37,023 bases of DNA from assembly GCA_020073395.1 (NCBI GenBank), contig JAIQFF010000034.1, positions 1 to 37,023 of the forward strand, given 5' to 3'. Shown piece by piece: positions 18,108 through 25,843 of the stretch. The position numbers and the translations under genes were made by a program. The stretch comes from Terriglobia bacterium (lineage in GTDB: Bacteria; Acidobacteriota; Terriglobia; Terriglobales; Acidobacteriaceae). Below the pieces are notes generated by a model. It ran no database searches. It saw nothing but the letters and a program-made list of their open reading frames with translations, and was not told the DNA's origin. Numbering within the stretch: position 1 is the first letter of the stretch; every line of letters begins with the position of its first letter.

Positions 18108-19358
18108 CTAGCAGGCCACCTCGCAAGGCGACGTTGAAAGCTGCCTCTTCACTGCCACTGCAAGGCGGCGTATACCCTCGCGTATCTGTTCTGGGTTGGG
18201 ATAAGAAAAGTTCAGCCGCAAATGACGGCAGCTCTCCGGACCGTTACCGGCATAGAAGGAGTCCCCCGGCACAAAGGCGACGTTCTCCGCCAGCGCGGAT
18301 TGGAAGAGCGACTGCGAATCCATCCCTTCCGGCAAAGTCACCCAGAGGAAGAGGCCGCCTTGGGGGCGGGTCCACGTGACTTCCGGCGGGAAGAATTCTT
18401 TCAACGCCTGGAGCATAACGTCGCGCCGCTCGCGGTAGACTCCGCGAATCAGTTTCACATGCTGATCAAGAAATCCCCCGCGCGCTACCTCGAATGCGAC
18501 GTATTGGGCGAAGGTCGAAGTGTGCAGGTCGGCGGCCTGCTTCAATTGAACCAGTTTGCTGATGATCTTGGGTGGGGCCACGATCCAACCCAGACGAAGG
18601 CCGGGCGCCAGAGTCTTGGAGAAGGTGCTGAGATAGATGACGTTGCCGATGGAAAACCCATTGTCGCGGCGCAGGTTCTCACGGTCCAACACAACCAGGG
18701 GCGCGAGGTGCTCGCCTTCATAGCGCAATTGACCATAGGGATCATCTTCGACGATAGGGATTCCGTACTTGTCGGCCAGCCCAATCAATTGATGGCGGCG
18801 CTCCTGCGACAGGGTGACGCCGGCCGGGTTCTGAAAGTTGGGCAGGATGTACATGAATTTGGGGCCGAGGCGGAGTGATGCCTCCAGCAGCTCTGTGCGT
18901 AGTCCGTCGTCATCGATGGGAACAGAGAGGTATTGCGCGCCATAGCCGTTGAACGCCTGCAAGGCCCCAAGGTAGGTGGGCGCCTCGACCAGCACCCGGT
19001 CGCCGGAGTTGATCAGCAATTTCCCAATTAGATCGAGTGCTTGCTGCGAACCCGAGGTGACAAGAACATTCTCGACCGTGGCCAGGATGGCGTAACGCGC
19101 CATGTGGCGGGCAATCATCTCGCGGAGCGGTTCGTACCCTTCAGTCGCGCCGTACTGCAGGGCGGGTCCTGCATTTGTGGCTAACACCTTCTGGCAAGCT
19201 TCCTGGAAGCGTTGAACGGGGAAAACCTCGGCTGCGGGCAGGCCGCCGGCGAAAGAAATCAGTCCCGGCCGTTCGCTAAGTTTGAGCAGCTCCCGAATCG
19301 CGGAACTCTTGCTCTCCCGCGCACGGAGTGAATAACGAGATTCCCATAAAGTGGACAT
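18108..19358 (-). CDS. PLP-dependent aminotransferase (2-aminoadipate/LysN-like, class I/II)
   Basis: 416-residue aminotransferase of the fold-type I family resembling 2-aminoadipate and aromatic/branched-chain aminotransferases fused to MocR, but without the DNA-binding domain. The PLP lysine is in YLSTFSKTLAPGLRLGW; NFQNPAGVTLS, IVEDDPYGQLRYEG and the C-terminal Arg in LRLNFSYPN are other family marks. The N-terminal ISFAGGLPAAEVFP is typical. It probably moves amino groups between glutamate and a 2-oxoacid; the exact substrate is unknown. AGAGGA lies 6 nt before the ATG. Two small zinc-ribbon-like genes upstream form a likely three-gene unit, and nfnBA and gdhA further upstream also serve glutamate and redox metabolism. 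Confidence 0.9.
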   Translation of the reverse strand: MSTLWESRYSLRARESKSSAIRELLKLSERPGLISFAGGLPAAEVFPVQRFQEACQKVLATNAGPALQYGATEGYEPLREMIARHMARYAILATVENVLVTSGSQQALDLIGKLLINSGDRVLVEAPTYLGALQAFNGYGAQYLSVPIDDDGLRTELLEASLRLGPKFMYILPNFQNPAGVTLSQERRHQLIGLADKYGIPIVEDDPYGQLRYEGEHLAPLVVLDRENLRRDNGFSIGNVIYLSTFSKTLAPGLRLGWIVAPPKIISKLVQLKQAADLHTSTFAQYVAFEVARGGFLDQHVKLIRGVYRERRDVMLQALKEFFPPEVTWTRPQGGLFLWVTLPEGMDSQSLFQSALAENVAFVPGDSFYAGNGPESCRHLRLNFSYPNPEQIREGIRRLAVAVKRQLSTSPCEVAC

Positions 19359-19441
19359 GTCTTTCCTCTCGGCAAGGTAGCGGCCGGCAGCTGGGCAAAT
19401 TTCGGCTCCGCTGCGCAGGTCCCTGCAGGCAGCATCGCCTG

Positions 19442-19738
19442 CTATCCATGGTACGAACCTGCGAGCTGGGGCTCCTCGAAATCGATGATGTCAAATTCAT
19501 CCACTTTCAGCGCGGCCTCTTCTTCAGCCCGCCTCTGGGCGTCGGCACGCTCAAGCTTGTGCAATAGTTCTGCAGCGCACCAACGGCAGCAGAATCCCTT
19601 TTGCTCCTCTGGTTCTCCGGATTCTCCGGTTGTCGCGAATTCAAAACTAAGTACTGGAGGATCCAATTGGCAGACGTCGCATATCTGCGGTACTTCATGC
19701 AGAGGCTCAAAAGCAGAGAAAAATACACTTGGTCTCAT
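19442..19738 (-). CDS. Small protein with paired CxxC motifs
   Basis: 98-residue soluble protein that I cannot assign. ICDVCQLDPP and, about 29 residues later, FCCRWCAAELL give two paired-cysteine motifs that could form a zinc ribbon. The C-terminal half is helical and acidic (EEEAALKVDEFDIIDFEEPQ). GAGGTG lies 4-5 nt before the ATG. It lies between the 81-residue zinc-motif gene (77 nt upstream) and the aminotransferase gene (83 nt downstream) on the same strand, so co-transcription from the promoter at 20121-20185 is likely. Confidence 0.65.
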   Translation of the reverse strand: MRPSVFFSAFEPLHEVPQICDVCQLDPPVLSFEFATTGESGEPEEQKGFCCRWCAAELLHKLERADAQRRAEEEAALKVDEFDIIDFEEPQLAGSYHG

Positions 19739-19815
19739 GACGCACCTCGTAAGAATTCAAGCCCGATCTTGCATCCCCTCCAAGCTTCGCCCTTCAACAC
19801 AGCCGCCGGCACGGG

Positions 19816-20061
19816 CTACTCCTTGGGACTCCTGCGCCACAGCGGGAGGGTTGGATTCCAGTTGTGAACTTCTTTTTCGAACTCACCGGGCTGCAGTCTG
19901 CGCGTTGCCTGATCTCCTTTAGCCAGCCGCGTGAATTCCGCTATGTTTTCTTCCAGCTTTTCACGCAGGATGTTCTCGGCCAGCAATGCGGGCAGTTCAG
20001 ACCGCCTCACCCTGGCATGCCCGTCGCAGAGAGGACACTTGACGAATTCATCGTTTTCCAT
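19816..20061 (-). CDS. Small zinc-motif protein ending in RRSPKE
   Basis: 81-residue soluble protein of unknown function. A single CPLCDGHARVRRSEL motif near the N-terminus could be half of a zinc site or support dimerisation. A long helical segment follows (LLAENILREKLEENIAEF). The last residues, PLWRRSPKE, match the end of the unrelated small protein at 24211-24492 (QLRRSPKE), and the DNA there agrees in 20 of 22 bases. It is the first gene after a tandem CRP/FNR-type promoter and is followed by another Cys-pair protein and an aminotransferase. Confidence 0.65.
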   Translation of the reverse strand: MENDEFVKCPLCDGHARVRRSELPALLAENILREKLEENIAEFTRLAKGDQATRRLQPGEFEKEVHNWNPTLPLWRRSPKE

Positions 20062-20120
20062 AAATTGCCGCCTGGTGCGCGGTTATGATCCTTTTTCGGC
20101 CGGTCGCGCAACCTGGTTCG

Positions 20121-20185
20121 ATTACACTCTTTGCCGCATCAGCAGGCCGTGATGAGGCTCTCTCTGGTTTGTGATCGCAGTCACA
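20121..20185 (-). promoter_or_regulatory. Tandem CRP/FNR-type operator and -10 of the small protein-aminotransferase unit
   Basis: The outer site is the perfect TGTGA-TCGCAG-TCACA at 20170-20185 and the inner site CGTGA-TGAGGC-TCTCT at 20148-20163, with centres 22 bp apart. TGTAAT (minus strand, 20126-20121) matches the -10 consensus in 5 of 6 bases and sets the inner site exactly at -41.5. The inferred start is about 20114, giving a 53-nt leader. Confidence 0.78.
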
Positions 20186-20211
20186 CCTGCGCAAGGGGCG
20201 AGGAGGCTTTC

Positions 20212-21660
20212 TTACCACTGATCGGTGGTCAGGTACTCGTGAATGGACTTCGCCGAGCGCCGCCCGGCGGCCATGGCCAGAATCACAGTGGCGGTCCCGG
20301 TAACGATATCGCCACCCGCGAATACGCCTTTGCGGGAAGTGCGCTGAGTAAGGGTGTCGGCCTGGATGTAACCCCGGGTATCCGTGGCCAAGCCGGTGGT
20401 AGTGCTTTGGATCACAGGATTGGCGCTGGTCCCGATCGCGATGACCGCGACCGACAACGGCAGTTCGAACTCTGAACCGGGAATTGGGACGGGGCGTCGG
20501 CGTCCCGATGCATCGGGTTCGCCCAGTTGCATGCTCAGGCAGCGGAGGCCGCCAAGCCAGCCTTTGCCATCGGAGAGGAATTCAATCGGACTGGTGAGCA
20601 TCCGGAACTCAATCCCTTCCTGACGGGCGTGCCTGACTTCTTCCGCCCGCGCCGGCATTTCCGCTTCGCTGCGACGATACATCACGTATGCCTTTCGCGC
20701 TCCCAGGCGCAAGGCTGAGCGGATGGCGTCCAGTGCCGTATTGCCGCCTCCGATCACCGCTACATCCTTTCCGCGCAGGTCCACCATGGGCTGGTCGTAT
20801 GCCGGGAACTGGTATGCCTTCATCAGGTTGATGCGGGTCAGAAACTCGTTGGCTGAATAGACGCCATTCAGATGCTCACCGGGAATATTCATGAAGAGCG
20901 GCAGCCCAGCGCCGGTCCCAATGAAGACAGCGTCGTAATGCTCTTCTTCCATCAGTTCGTCGATCGTGACTGTCTTGCCCACCACCACATCGGTCTCGAA
21001 CTCAACCCCCATGGCGCGCAACTGATCGATCTGCTCGCGAACGATTTCTTTGGGAAGGCGAAACTCGGGAATGCCGTAGACGAGCACGCCACCCAGTTCA
21101 TGCAACGCCTCGAATACTCGCACCATGTGACCTTTCTGTACGAGATCCCCAGCGACGGTCAGACCAGAGGGACCGCTGCCCACGACCGCGACCCGTTTGC
21201 CGGTAGGCGGTGCGGCCGGAAGGCGAATCGTTCCCATGCGCTGTTCGTAATCGGCGACGAAGCGTTCGAGGTAGCCGATACCCAATGACTCACCTTTCTT
21301 GCACAGCTTGCAGGCGCCCTCGCAATGATCTTCCTGAGGACAGACGCGCCCGGTAATCGCGGGCAGGACGTTATCTTCACGGATCTTCGCGGCCGCAACC
21401 AGGAAGTCGCCGGCTACGATCAGCCGCACGAATTCGCGGACTTTGACCCCGACCGGGCACTTGTCCATGCAGGTGGGCTTCTCACACTCGAGGCAGCGCA
21501 GTGCTTCCTGCCGTGCGAGTTCGGCGGAGTAGCCCAGATTTACCTCTGTAAAGTTCCGGGAGCGTTCGTCCGCAGGCTGTTCGGGCATGTGCTGGCGCGG
21601 CAACTTGATCCGCTCCCTTAGCTTTAGTGGATTCGGCGAAGGGTTCACGGTTGTGGTCAT
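20212..21660 (-). CDS. nfnB: NfnB-like subunit of NADH-dependent ferredoxin:NADP oxidoreductase (GltD-like)
   Basis: 482-residue flavoprotein of the GltD family. The N-terminal iron-sulfur domain has CLECEKPTCMDKCPVGV and RVCPQEDHCEGACKLC, the two [4Fe-4S] cysteine groups. Two dinucleotide-binding folds follow: VAVVGSGPSGLTVAGDL for FAD and VAVIGGGNTALDAIRSA for NADPH. Alone it would be named glutamate synthase small subunit, but the gene overlapping upstream is a sulfide dehydrogenase/NfnA-type flavoprotein and no large glutamate synthase gene is near; the pair matches NfnAB, which couples ferredoxin and NADH to NADP+ by electron bifurcation. The ATG at 21660 overlaps the nfnA stop (ATGA), with GGAGG upstream. 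Confidence 0.88.
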   Translation of the reverse strand: MTTTVNPSPNPLKLRERIKLPRQHMPEQPADERSRNFTEVNLGYSAELARQEALRCLECEKPTCMDKCPVGVKVREFVRLIVAGDFLVAAAKIREDNVLPAITGRVCPQEDHCEGACKLCKKGESLGIGYLERFVADYEQRMGTIRLPAAPPTGKRVAVVGSGPSGLTVAGDLVQKGHMVRVFEALHELGGVLVYGIPEFRLPKEIVREQIDQLRAMGVEFETDVVVGKTVTIDELMEEEHYDAVFIGTGAGLPLFMNIPGEHLNGVYSANEFLTRINLMKAYQFPAYDQPMVDLRGKDVAVIGGGNTALDAIRSALRLGARKAYVMYRRSEAEMPARAEEVRHARQEGIEFRMLTSPIEFLSDGKGWLGGLRCLSMQLGEPDASGRRRPVPIPGSEFELPLSVAVIAIGTSANPVIQSTTTGLATDTRGYIQADTLTQRTSRKGVFAGGDIVTGTATVILAMAAGRRSAKSIHEYLTTDQW

Positions 21661-22541
21661 CCTCTGCCTCCGTGAGCGCATCCGACATCATCGGGGCTAT
21701 CGGCGGCCCTCGGCTCGAGGTGCCGGCGGAATTCCTCCATCGACCTCTCTTCCTCCTGGCGATAGGTCGAGTTGCGCTGCGTCAGGACGGCGAAATCCAC
21801 CAGGTGTCCATCGAACTCGGGCCCATCGACGCACGCGAACTGGCTCTTGCCGTCCACCAAAACGCGACAGCCTCCACACATGCCAGTGCCGTCGATCATG
21901 ATTGGATTGAGGCTCACAATAGTGCGGATGTGGTCTTTTCGCGTTAACTCTGCTACGGCACGCATCATGGGAATTGGGCCAACTGCCAGCACCAGGTCGA
22001 TGCGGGTGCCGTTGTCGATCAGTCGGCGCAGCTTGTCGGTAACCAGGCCCTTCTCTGCGTAGCTGCCGTCATCGGTAGTGATCGTCAGCTCATCACTTAC
22101 CTGGCGCATCTCGCGTTCCAGGATCACCAGCTCTTTGTTGCGTGCGCCGATGATTGCGGCCACGTGGTTGCCGGCAAGCTTCAACGCCGCAGCGGTCGGA
22201 TAAGCCATCGCCACCCCCACGCCGCCACCTATCACTACCACGTTGCCAAATAGCGCGATTTCCGAAGGCTTTCCCAGTGGCCCGACCACATCGAGGATGT
22301 TGTCACCTGCATTCAGCGCGTTAAGTAGGTGCGTGGTCTTGCCCACTGACTGAACCACGATGTTGATGGTGCCGCGCTCGGGATTGGAGTTCTCAATGGT
22401 TATCGGGATTCGCTCACCCCGGTCATGGAGCCGGAGGATTACGAACTGTCCCGCCTTATGTTTCCGTGCAATGCGAGGCGCTTCGACTTCAAACCGCTTG
22501 ATACCAGGGGCGATGAACTCAGCATGCACAATCTTGAACAT
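21657..22541 (-). CDS. nfnA: NfnA-like FAD/NAD subunit with [2Fe-2S] cluster
   Basis: 294-residue protein of the dihydroorotate dehydrogenase electron-transfer/sulfide dehydrogenase beta family. The N-terminal FAD-binding barrel contains AGQFVILRLHDRGERIPITI. GGGVGVAMAYPTAAALK is the NAD-binding loop. The C-terminal cluster site is in GTGMCGGCRVLVDG and FACVDGPEFDGH. In NfnAB this small subunit takes electrons from NADH and passes them through a [2Fe-2S] cluster. The C-terminal tail beyond about residue 260 is charged and variable. GGAG lies a few bases before the ATG. A perfect CRP/FNR-type site is only about 56 bp upstream. Confidence 0.88.
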   Translation of the reverse strand: MFKIVHAEFIAPGIKRFEVEAPRIARKHKAGQFVILRLHDRGERIPITIENSNPERGTINIVVQSVGKTTHLLNALNAGDNILDVVGPLGKPSEIALFGNVVVIGGGVGVAMAYPTAAALKLAGNHVAAIIGARNKELVILEREMRQVSDELTITTDDGSYAEKGLVTDKLRRLIDNGTRIDLVLAVGPIPMMRAVAELTRKDHIRTIVSLNPIMIDGTGMCGGCRVLVDGKSQFACVDGPEFDGHLVDFAVLTQRNSTYRQEEERSMEEFRRHLEPRAADSPDDVGCAHGGRG

Positions 22542-22569
22542 GTTGCTCCAGACTCCCAGCCACTGCTCT

Positions 22570-22634
22570 ATTGTTTCAGCGGGTTGGAAGCGGTGCTGTG
22601 ATTTGTGTCACAACCAAGCGTGTTTCCAATCCCT
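22570..22634 (-). promoter_or_regulatory. Tandem CRP/FNR-type operator and -10 of nfnAB
   Basis: Here the strong site is the inner one: TGTGA-TTTGTG-TCACA at 22597-22612, with a weak outer site CGTGT-TTCCAA-TCCCT at 22619-22634, centres 22 bp apart. AACAAT (minus strand, 22575-22570) is a 4-of-6 -10 match and places the strong site exactly at -41.5. The inferred start is about 22563, 22 nt before the ATG. Confidence 0.72.
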
Positions 22635-22668
22635 CCCAGTAGGCCCCAGCCTTGCTGCACAAAGAAAT

Positions 22669-22693
22669 GCGGGGTGGAACTGATCCACCCCGC
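22669..22693 (-). terminator. Intrinsic terminator of gdhA
   Basis: GCGGGGTGGA at 22669-22678 pairs perfectly with TCCACCCCGC at 22684-22693 (10 bp, 5-nt loop ACTGA). On the minus strand the stem starts 29 nt after the gdhA stop and is followed by ATTTCTTTG, a T-rich tail. This is the clearest intrinsic terminator in the window and separates gdhA from nfnA. Confidence 0.8.
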
Positions 22694-22722
22694 CTCATAT
22701 GCGCCCTCCGGCAAGACATAAC

Positions 22723-24123
22723 TCAGACGACGCCCTGGTCCAACATGGCATCGGCTACCTTGAGGAAGCCTGCAATATTGGCCCCGTTTACGAGATTGCC
22801 CGGAGTCCCGTAGATCTCCGCAGTTTCATGACTGTTGCGATGGATTGCAATCATGATTTTGTGCAGCCGGTCATCCACTTCTTCCCGCGTCCAATTCAAG
22901 CGCGCGCTGTTCTGGGCCATTTCCAAGCCGGATGTAGCCACTCCGCCGGCGTTCGCCGCTTTGGCTGGTCCGTAGAGGATGCCAGCTTCGAGGAAGATCC
23001 TGGTAGCGTCAAGCGTGCTCGGCATATTCGCCCCTTCGGCCACCAGGGTGACCCCATTCTTGATCAGGTTTGCTGCGTCTCGAGCGCTGATTTCGTTCTG
23101 TGTGGCGCTCGGGAAGGCGCAGTGAGCGTTGATATTCCAAAGTGGGTTATAGCCCAGTTTGACGTCGGAAGGAATGAAGACTGCCTGTTTGAACTGGTCC
23201 GCATAATCACGGATGCGGCCACGGCGGACGTTCTTGAGCTCCATGATCCAGGCCAGCTTCTCGCGATTGAAACCATCCGGATCGAAGATGACGCCGTTGG
23301 AGTCGGACATAGTGATCGGTATGGCTCCGAGGTCGAGCAGCTTCTCCACCGTGTACTGAGCGACGTTTCCGCTGCCGGAAACCAGGCAGAGCTTACCTTC
23401 CAGGGAGTCGTTACGGGTCTTCAGCATCTCAGCGGCAAAGTACACGCAGCCGTATCCGGTTGCTTCCGGACGAATGAGAGAACCGCCCCAATTCAGGCCC
23501 TTGCCGGTCAGCACGCCGGTGAACTCATTGCGTAGACGCTTATATTCACCAAAGAGGAAGCCGATCTCGCGTCCGCCTACTCCAATGTCACCCGCCGGAA
23601 CATCCGTATCCGGCCCTATGTGCCGCGCCAGCTCCGTCATAAAGCTCTGGCAGAACCTCATGACCTCATTGTTGCTCTTCCCCTTGGGATCGAAATCTGA
23701 ACCGCCCTTGCCCCCGCCCATGGGCAGTGTGGTCAAGGAGTTCTTGAGGACCTGCTCGAAAGCCAGGAACTTCAGGATTCCCAGATTGACCGAAGCATGA
23801 AAACGCAACCCACCCTTGTAAGGGCCGATCGCGCTGTTCATCTCAATACGGAAACCACGATTGACCTGAATGTTTCCTGCATCGTCGAACCAGGGAACGC
23901 GGAACATGATTACGCGTTCGGGTTCGATCATGCGTTCCAGAATTCGGCTTTCGCGGTATTCGGGATGCCGCTGCAGAACCACGCGCAGGGACTCAAGCAC
24001 TTCCTGAACTGCCTGGTGGAACTCAGGCTCGGCGGGGTTTTTCGCCTTCACGATGTTCATTATGTCTTCGATATAGCCGCCCGAAGTTTTAATCTCGGGC
24101 CTTATAAGAGTATCTGTGCTCAT
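22723..24123 (-). CDS. gdhA: Glutamate dehydrogenase, hexameric NADP-type
   Basis: 466-residue enzyme interconverting 2-oxoglutarate plus ammonia and glutamate. GPYKGGLRFHASVNLGILKFLAFEQVLKN and PMGGGKGGSDFDPKGKS hold the substrate and catalytic lysines; VPAGDIGVGGREIGFLFGEYKR contains the catalytic Asp and marks the class I hexameric, usually NADP-dependent type. VSGSGNVAQYTVEKLLDLGA is the nucleotide fold. The ATG at 24123 is preceded by AAGGAGATGAT, an excellent ribosome binding site, so the longer frame is rejected. It lies 87 nt after a small RRSPKE protein gene, most likely in one transcript from the tandem CRP/FNR-type promoter at 24509-24573, and ends in a strong terminator. Confidence 0.96.
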   Translation of the reverse strand: MSTDTLIRPEIKTSGGYIEDIMNIVKAKNPAEPEFHQAVQEVLESLRVVLQRHPEYRESRILERMIEPERVIMFRVPWFDDAGNIQVNRGFRIEMNSAIGPYKGGLRFHASVNLGILKFLAFEQVLKNSLTTLPMGGGKGGSDFDPKGKSNNEVMRFCQSFMTELARHIGPDTDVPAGDIGVGGREIGFLFGEYKRLRNEFTGVLTGKGLNWGGSLIRPEATGYGCVYFAAEMLKTRNDSLEGKLCLVSGSGNVAQYTVEKLLDLGAIPITMSDSNGVIFDPDGFNREKLAWIMELKNVRRGRIRDYADQFKQAVFIPSDVKLGYNPLWNINAHCAFPSATQNEISARDAANLIKNGVTLVAEGANMPSTLDATRIFLEAGILYGPAKAANAGGVATSGLEMAQNSARLNWTREEVDDRLHKIMIAIHRNSHETAEIYGTPGNLVNGANIAGFLKVADAMLDQGVV

Positions 24124-24210
24124 ATCATCTCCTTTTTTGTCTTGCCAGCCGGTTCGAATCTGTGCCAGCAGATCATCGCAGTAGCTCCAAAACATGAAAG
24201 CTCGTAGCTC

Positions 24211-24492
24211 CTACTCCTTTGGGCTCCTGCGCAATTGCCCATCGGTAAATTTCGGATAGACTCTGCGAGGCGCGGCTGTGCAATTGGCCACGAACTGGAT
24301 AGGTTCCTCATCACCCACTTCGTCGGGATCGCTAAACTTAAGTTGGAACTTGGGGTCGGGGTGTTTGGCTAGCTCCGGATCGCTGGACAGCCTGCGCAGT
24401 TCCGATGTGGAAGTTGCCTCGCGTCCGGTGCAGGATATGTCTTTGATTGCTCTGCCGCGCATACGTGCCTCGCTCGTTTTGAGAATTCTCAT
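24211..24492 (-). CDS. Small hypothetical protein ending in RRSPKE
   Basis: 93-residue soluble protein that I do not recognise. The N-terminus is basic, the middle acidic (KFSDPDEVGDEEP), and the end GQLRRSPKE matches that of the 81-residue protein at 19816-20061. Two cysteines, C20 and one near residue 71, are far apart. The ATG at 24492 is chosen because the predicted transcript start is about 24502, so an ATG at 24510 would be outside the message; AAGG lies just upstream. It precedes gdhA on the same strand. Confidence 0.55.
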   Translation of the reverse strand: MRILKTSEARMRGRAIKDISCTGREATSTSELRRLSSDPELAKHPDPKFQLKFSDPDEVGDEEPIQFVANCTAAPRRVYPKFTDGQLRRSPKE

Positions 24493-24508
24493 AGCCTTGC
24501 AACAGGCC

Positions 24509-24573
24509 ATTAGAGCCCGCCCCTTGCGGAATTACGGTGACTGGCATCACATCCGGGCGTAATCCCGGTCACG
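24509..24573 (-). promoter_or_regulatory. Tandem CRP/FNR-type operator and -10 of the small protein-gdhA unit
   Basis: The inner site is GGTGA-CTGGCA-TCACA at 24536-24551 and the outer CGTAA-TCCCGG-TCACG at 24558-24573, with centres 22 bp apart. TCTAAT (minus strand, 24514-24509) matches -10 in 5 of 6 bases and puts the strong site exactly at -41.5. The sites are also upstream of bfr on the other strand, but there they would be near -90 to -112, so gdhA is the better target. Confidence 0.72.
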
Positions 24574-24620
24574 CCATCGGGGGCACCCTTGTCCTTGACC
24601 GGCTGCAGAAGTTGACGAGT

Positions 24621-24649
24621 TTGCCCGCCGAGCTGATTTTTGTCATACT
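24621..24649 (+). promoter_or_regulatory. Possible promoter of bfr
   Basis: TTGCCC at 24621-24626 and CATACT at 24644-24649 are separated by 17 bp, each a partial match to vegetative consensus. The inferred start would be about 24656, 3 nt before the bfr ATG, which itself lacks a Shine-Dalgarno; this would make a near-leaderless message. Confidence 0.35.
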
Positions 24650-24658
24650 CGGTGCGCC

Positions 24659-25135
24659 ATGAAGGGAAATCCTAAAGTCATTGCTGAACTGAACAAGGCA
24701 CTCCGCGAGGAACTGACCGCCATCAACCAATATTTCCTGCACGCGGAGATGTGCGAAAACTGGAAATACCACCGGCTCGCCGGATACATCAAGAAACAAT
24801 CCATCGGCGAGATGAAGCACGCCGAGGTTCTGATCGAAAGAATCCTGTTTCTCGATGGGTCGCCTTCCATGCAACCCTTGGAGCTGAAAGTATCGGCGAC
24901 GGTCAAGGGGATGCTCGAGAGTGATCTGTCGCTGGAGGTGGCGGCGGTGAAACAGTATAACGACGCTGTCCAGATTGCCACCAAGGAAGGCGACAATGGT
25001 TCGCGCGACCTGCTCGTGCAACTGCTCAAGGACGAGGAAGGCCATGTGGACTGGCTGGAAGCCCAGCTTCATCAGATTCAGGAACTGGGCTACGAGCGGT
25101 ACTTGACGCAGCAGATGGGCGAGGACGGCAAGTAG
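24659..25135 (+). CDS. bfr: Bacterioferritin
   Basis: 158-residue four-helix ferritin that stores iron as a 24-mer. The dinuclear iron ligands are visible: E18 in REELTAINQYF, E51 and H54 in IGEMKHAEVLIERILFLDG, E93 in SDLSLEVAAVKQYN, and E127 with a following His in DEEGHVDWLE. M52 is the usual axial haem ligand, so this is a true haem-binding bacterioferritin rather than a plain ferritin. Length matches the family. It is a single-gene unit: it converges on the RsbRD2 gene, and its promoter region is shared back to back with the gdhA promoter. Confidence 0.96.
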   Translation: MKGNPKVIAELNKALREELTAINQYFLHAEMCENWKYHRLAGYIKKQSIGEMKHAEVLIERILFLDGSPSMQPLELKVSATVKGMLESDLSLEVAAVKQYNDAVQIATKEGDNGSRDLLVQLLKDEEGHVDWLEAQLHQIQELGYERYLTQQMGEDGK

Positions 25136-25243
25136 GCCATGTGCGCGATGTTTCCCCGGACCGCTGAACTGGATCGCTATTGCGCGATTGCGACAAGCCG
25201 GGAGTGAACCGGGGGATGTTCGCGCCTGGTTGTAACCTCCTGA

Positions 25244-25717
25244 TTAGGTTCCAGCCATCGCACAGGTATCGGCGGAAGCCGCTTCCTCAACCGCCCGCTC
25301 GTAGCCGACGGCCGCATAGTAGATCGCCCGATCGAAGAAGTGATTCAGCAACTGCAGCATCTCCAGTTCACCGAATACTTCGACGGGGCGTTCCAGCACC
25401 GACTCCTTTTGCAGGAATTCCCATAGATTGTCTTTGGTCAGGATGATTGCCCACGCGACCTGGCTAAGCGGCACGTTCTGCTGGGCCCGGCGCGCACCGA
25501 TTTTCAAATAGCGCCGCTCCAGGTCAAACTCATCGCGGTTGACAAGCCAATCGCCCAGATGGTGATAAATCTCGTACACGCGCTCTTTCAACTCCTCTGC
25601 CGGCACATTCTGATAGTCCGGGGTGGCCTGAGAGCTCTGAACTCGATCGAGAAGACAAGCAGCTAGCGCCTGGGAATGGGTTTCGATCAGACGGACAAGC
25701 CGATATAGCATCATCAT
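25244..25717 (-). CDS. RsbRD N-terminal-like sensor protein, copy 2
   Basis: 157-residue paralogue of the protein at 17472-17948. The two align without large gaps over the first 140 residues and share RLVRLIETH, VYEIYH.LG.WL, RRA.Q.VPLSQ, LTK.NLWEFL.KES and FD.AIYYAA.GYE, well over half of positions by eye; only the tails differ. Like copy 1 it is an isolated N-terminal sensor domain without STAS. It sits downstream of an RsbU-like phosphatase gene, the usual partner of Rsb signalling proteins. AGGAGA precedes three consecutive ATG codons; the first is taken as the start. It has its own tandem CRP/FNR-type promoter. Confidence 0.75.
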   Translation of the reverse strand: MMMLYRLVRLIETHSQALAACLLDRVQSSQATPDYQNVPAEELKERVYEIYHHLGDWLVNRDEFDLERRYLKIGARRAQQNVPLSQVAWAIILTKDNLWEFLQKESVLERPVEVFGELEMLQLLNHFFDRAIYYAAVGYERAVEEAASADTCAMAGT

Positions 25718-25757
25718 GGGATTTTCTCCTGTCCTTAGCTATGCTCACTCAACTGTC

Positions 25758-25822
25758 AGTTTCGCTACGGATTGTCGCTGAGGCCATGACGGGCGGCACA
25801 CCGCGATGTGACCGTAATCACC
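25758..25822 (-). promoter_or_regulatory. Tandem CRP/FNR-type operator of the second RsbRD-like gene
   Basis: The outer site is TGTGA-CCGTAA-TCACC at 25807-25822 and the inner CATGA-CGGGCG-GCACA at 25785-25800, with centres 22 bp apart. At the expected position GAAACT (minus strand, 25763-25758) is a poor 3-of-6 -10 match. The inner site has the same xATGA...GCACA form as that of the first RsbRD-like gene. Confidence 0.65.
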
Positions 25823-25843
25823 ATGGGGGCGTTTGCCAGACGA

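Noticed and set aside
22699..23535. Plus-strand open frame opposite gdhA
   Set aside because: It spans the gdhA terminator and the antisense of a conserved enzyme.
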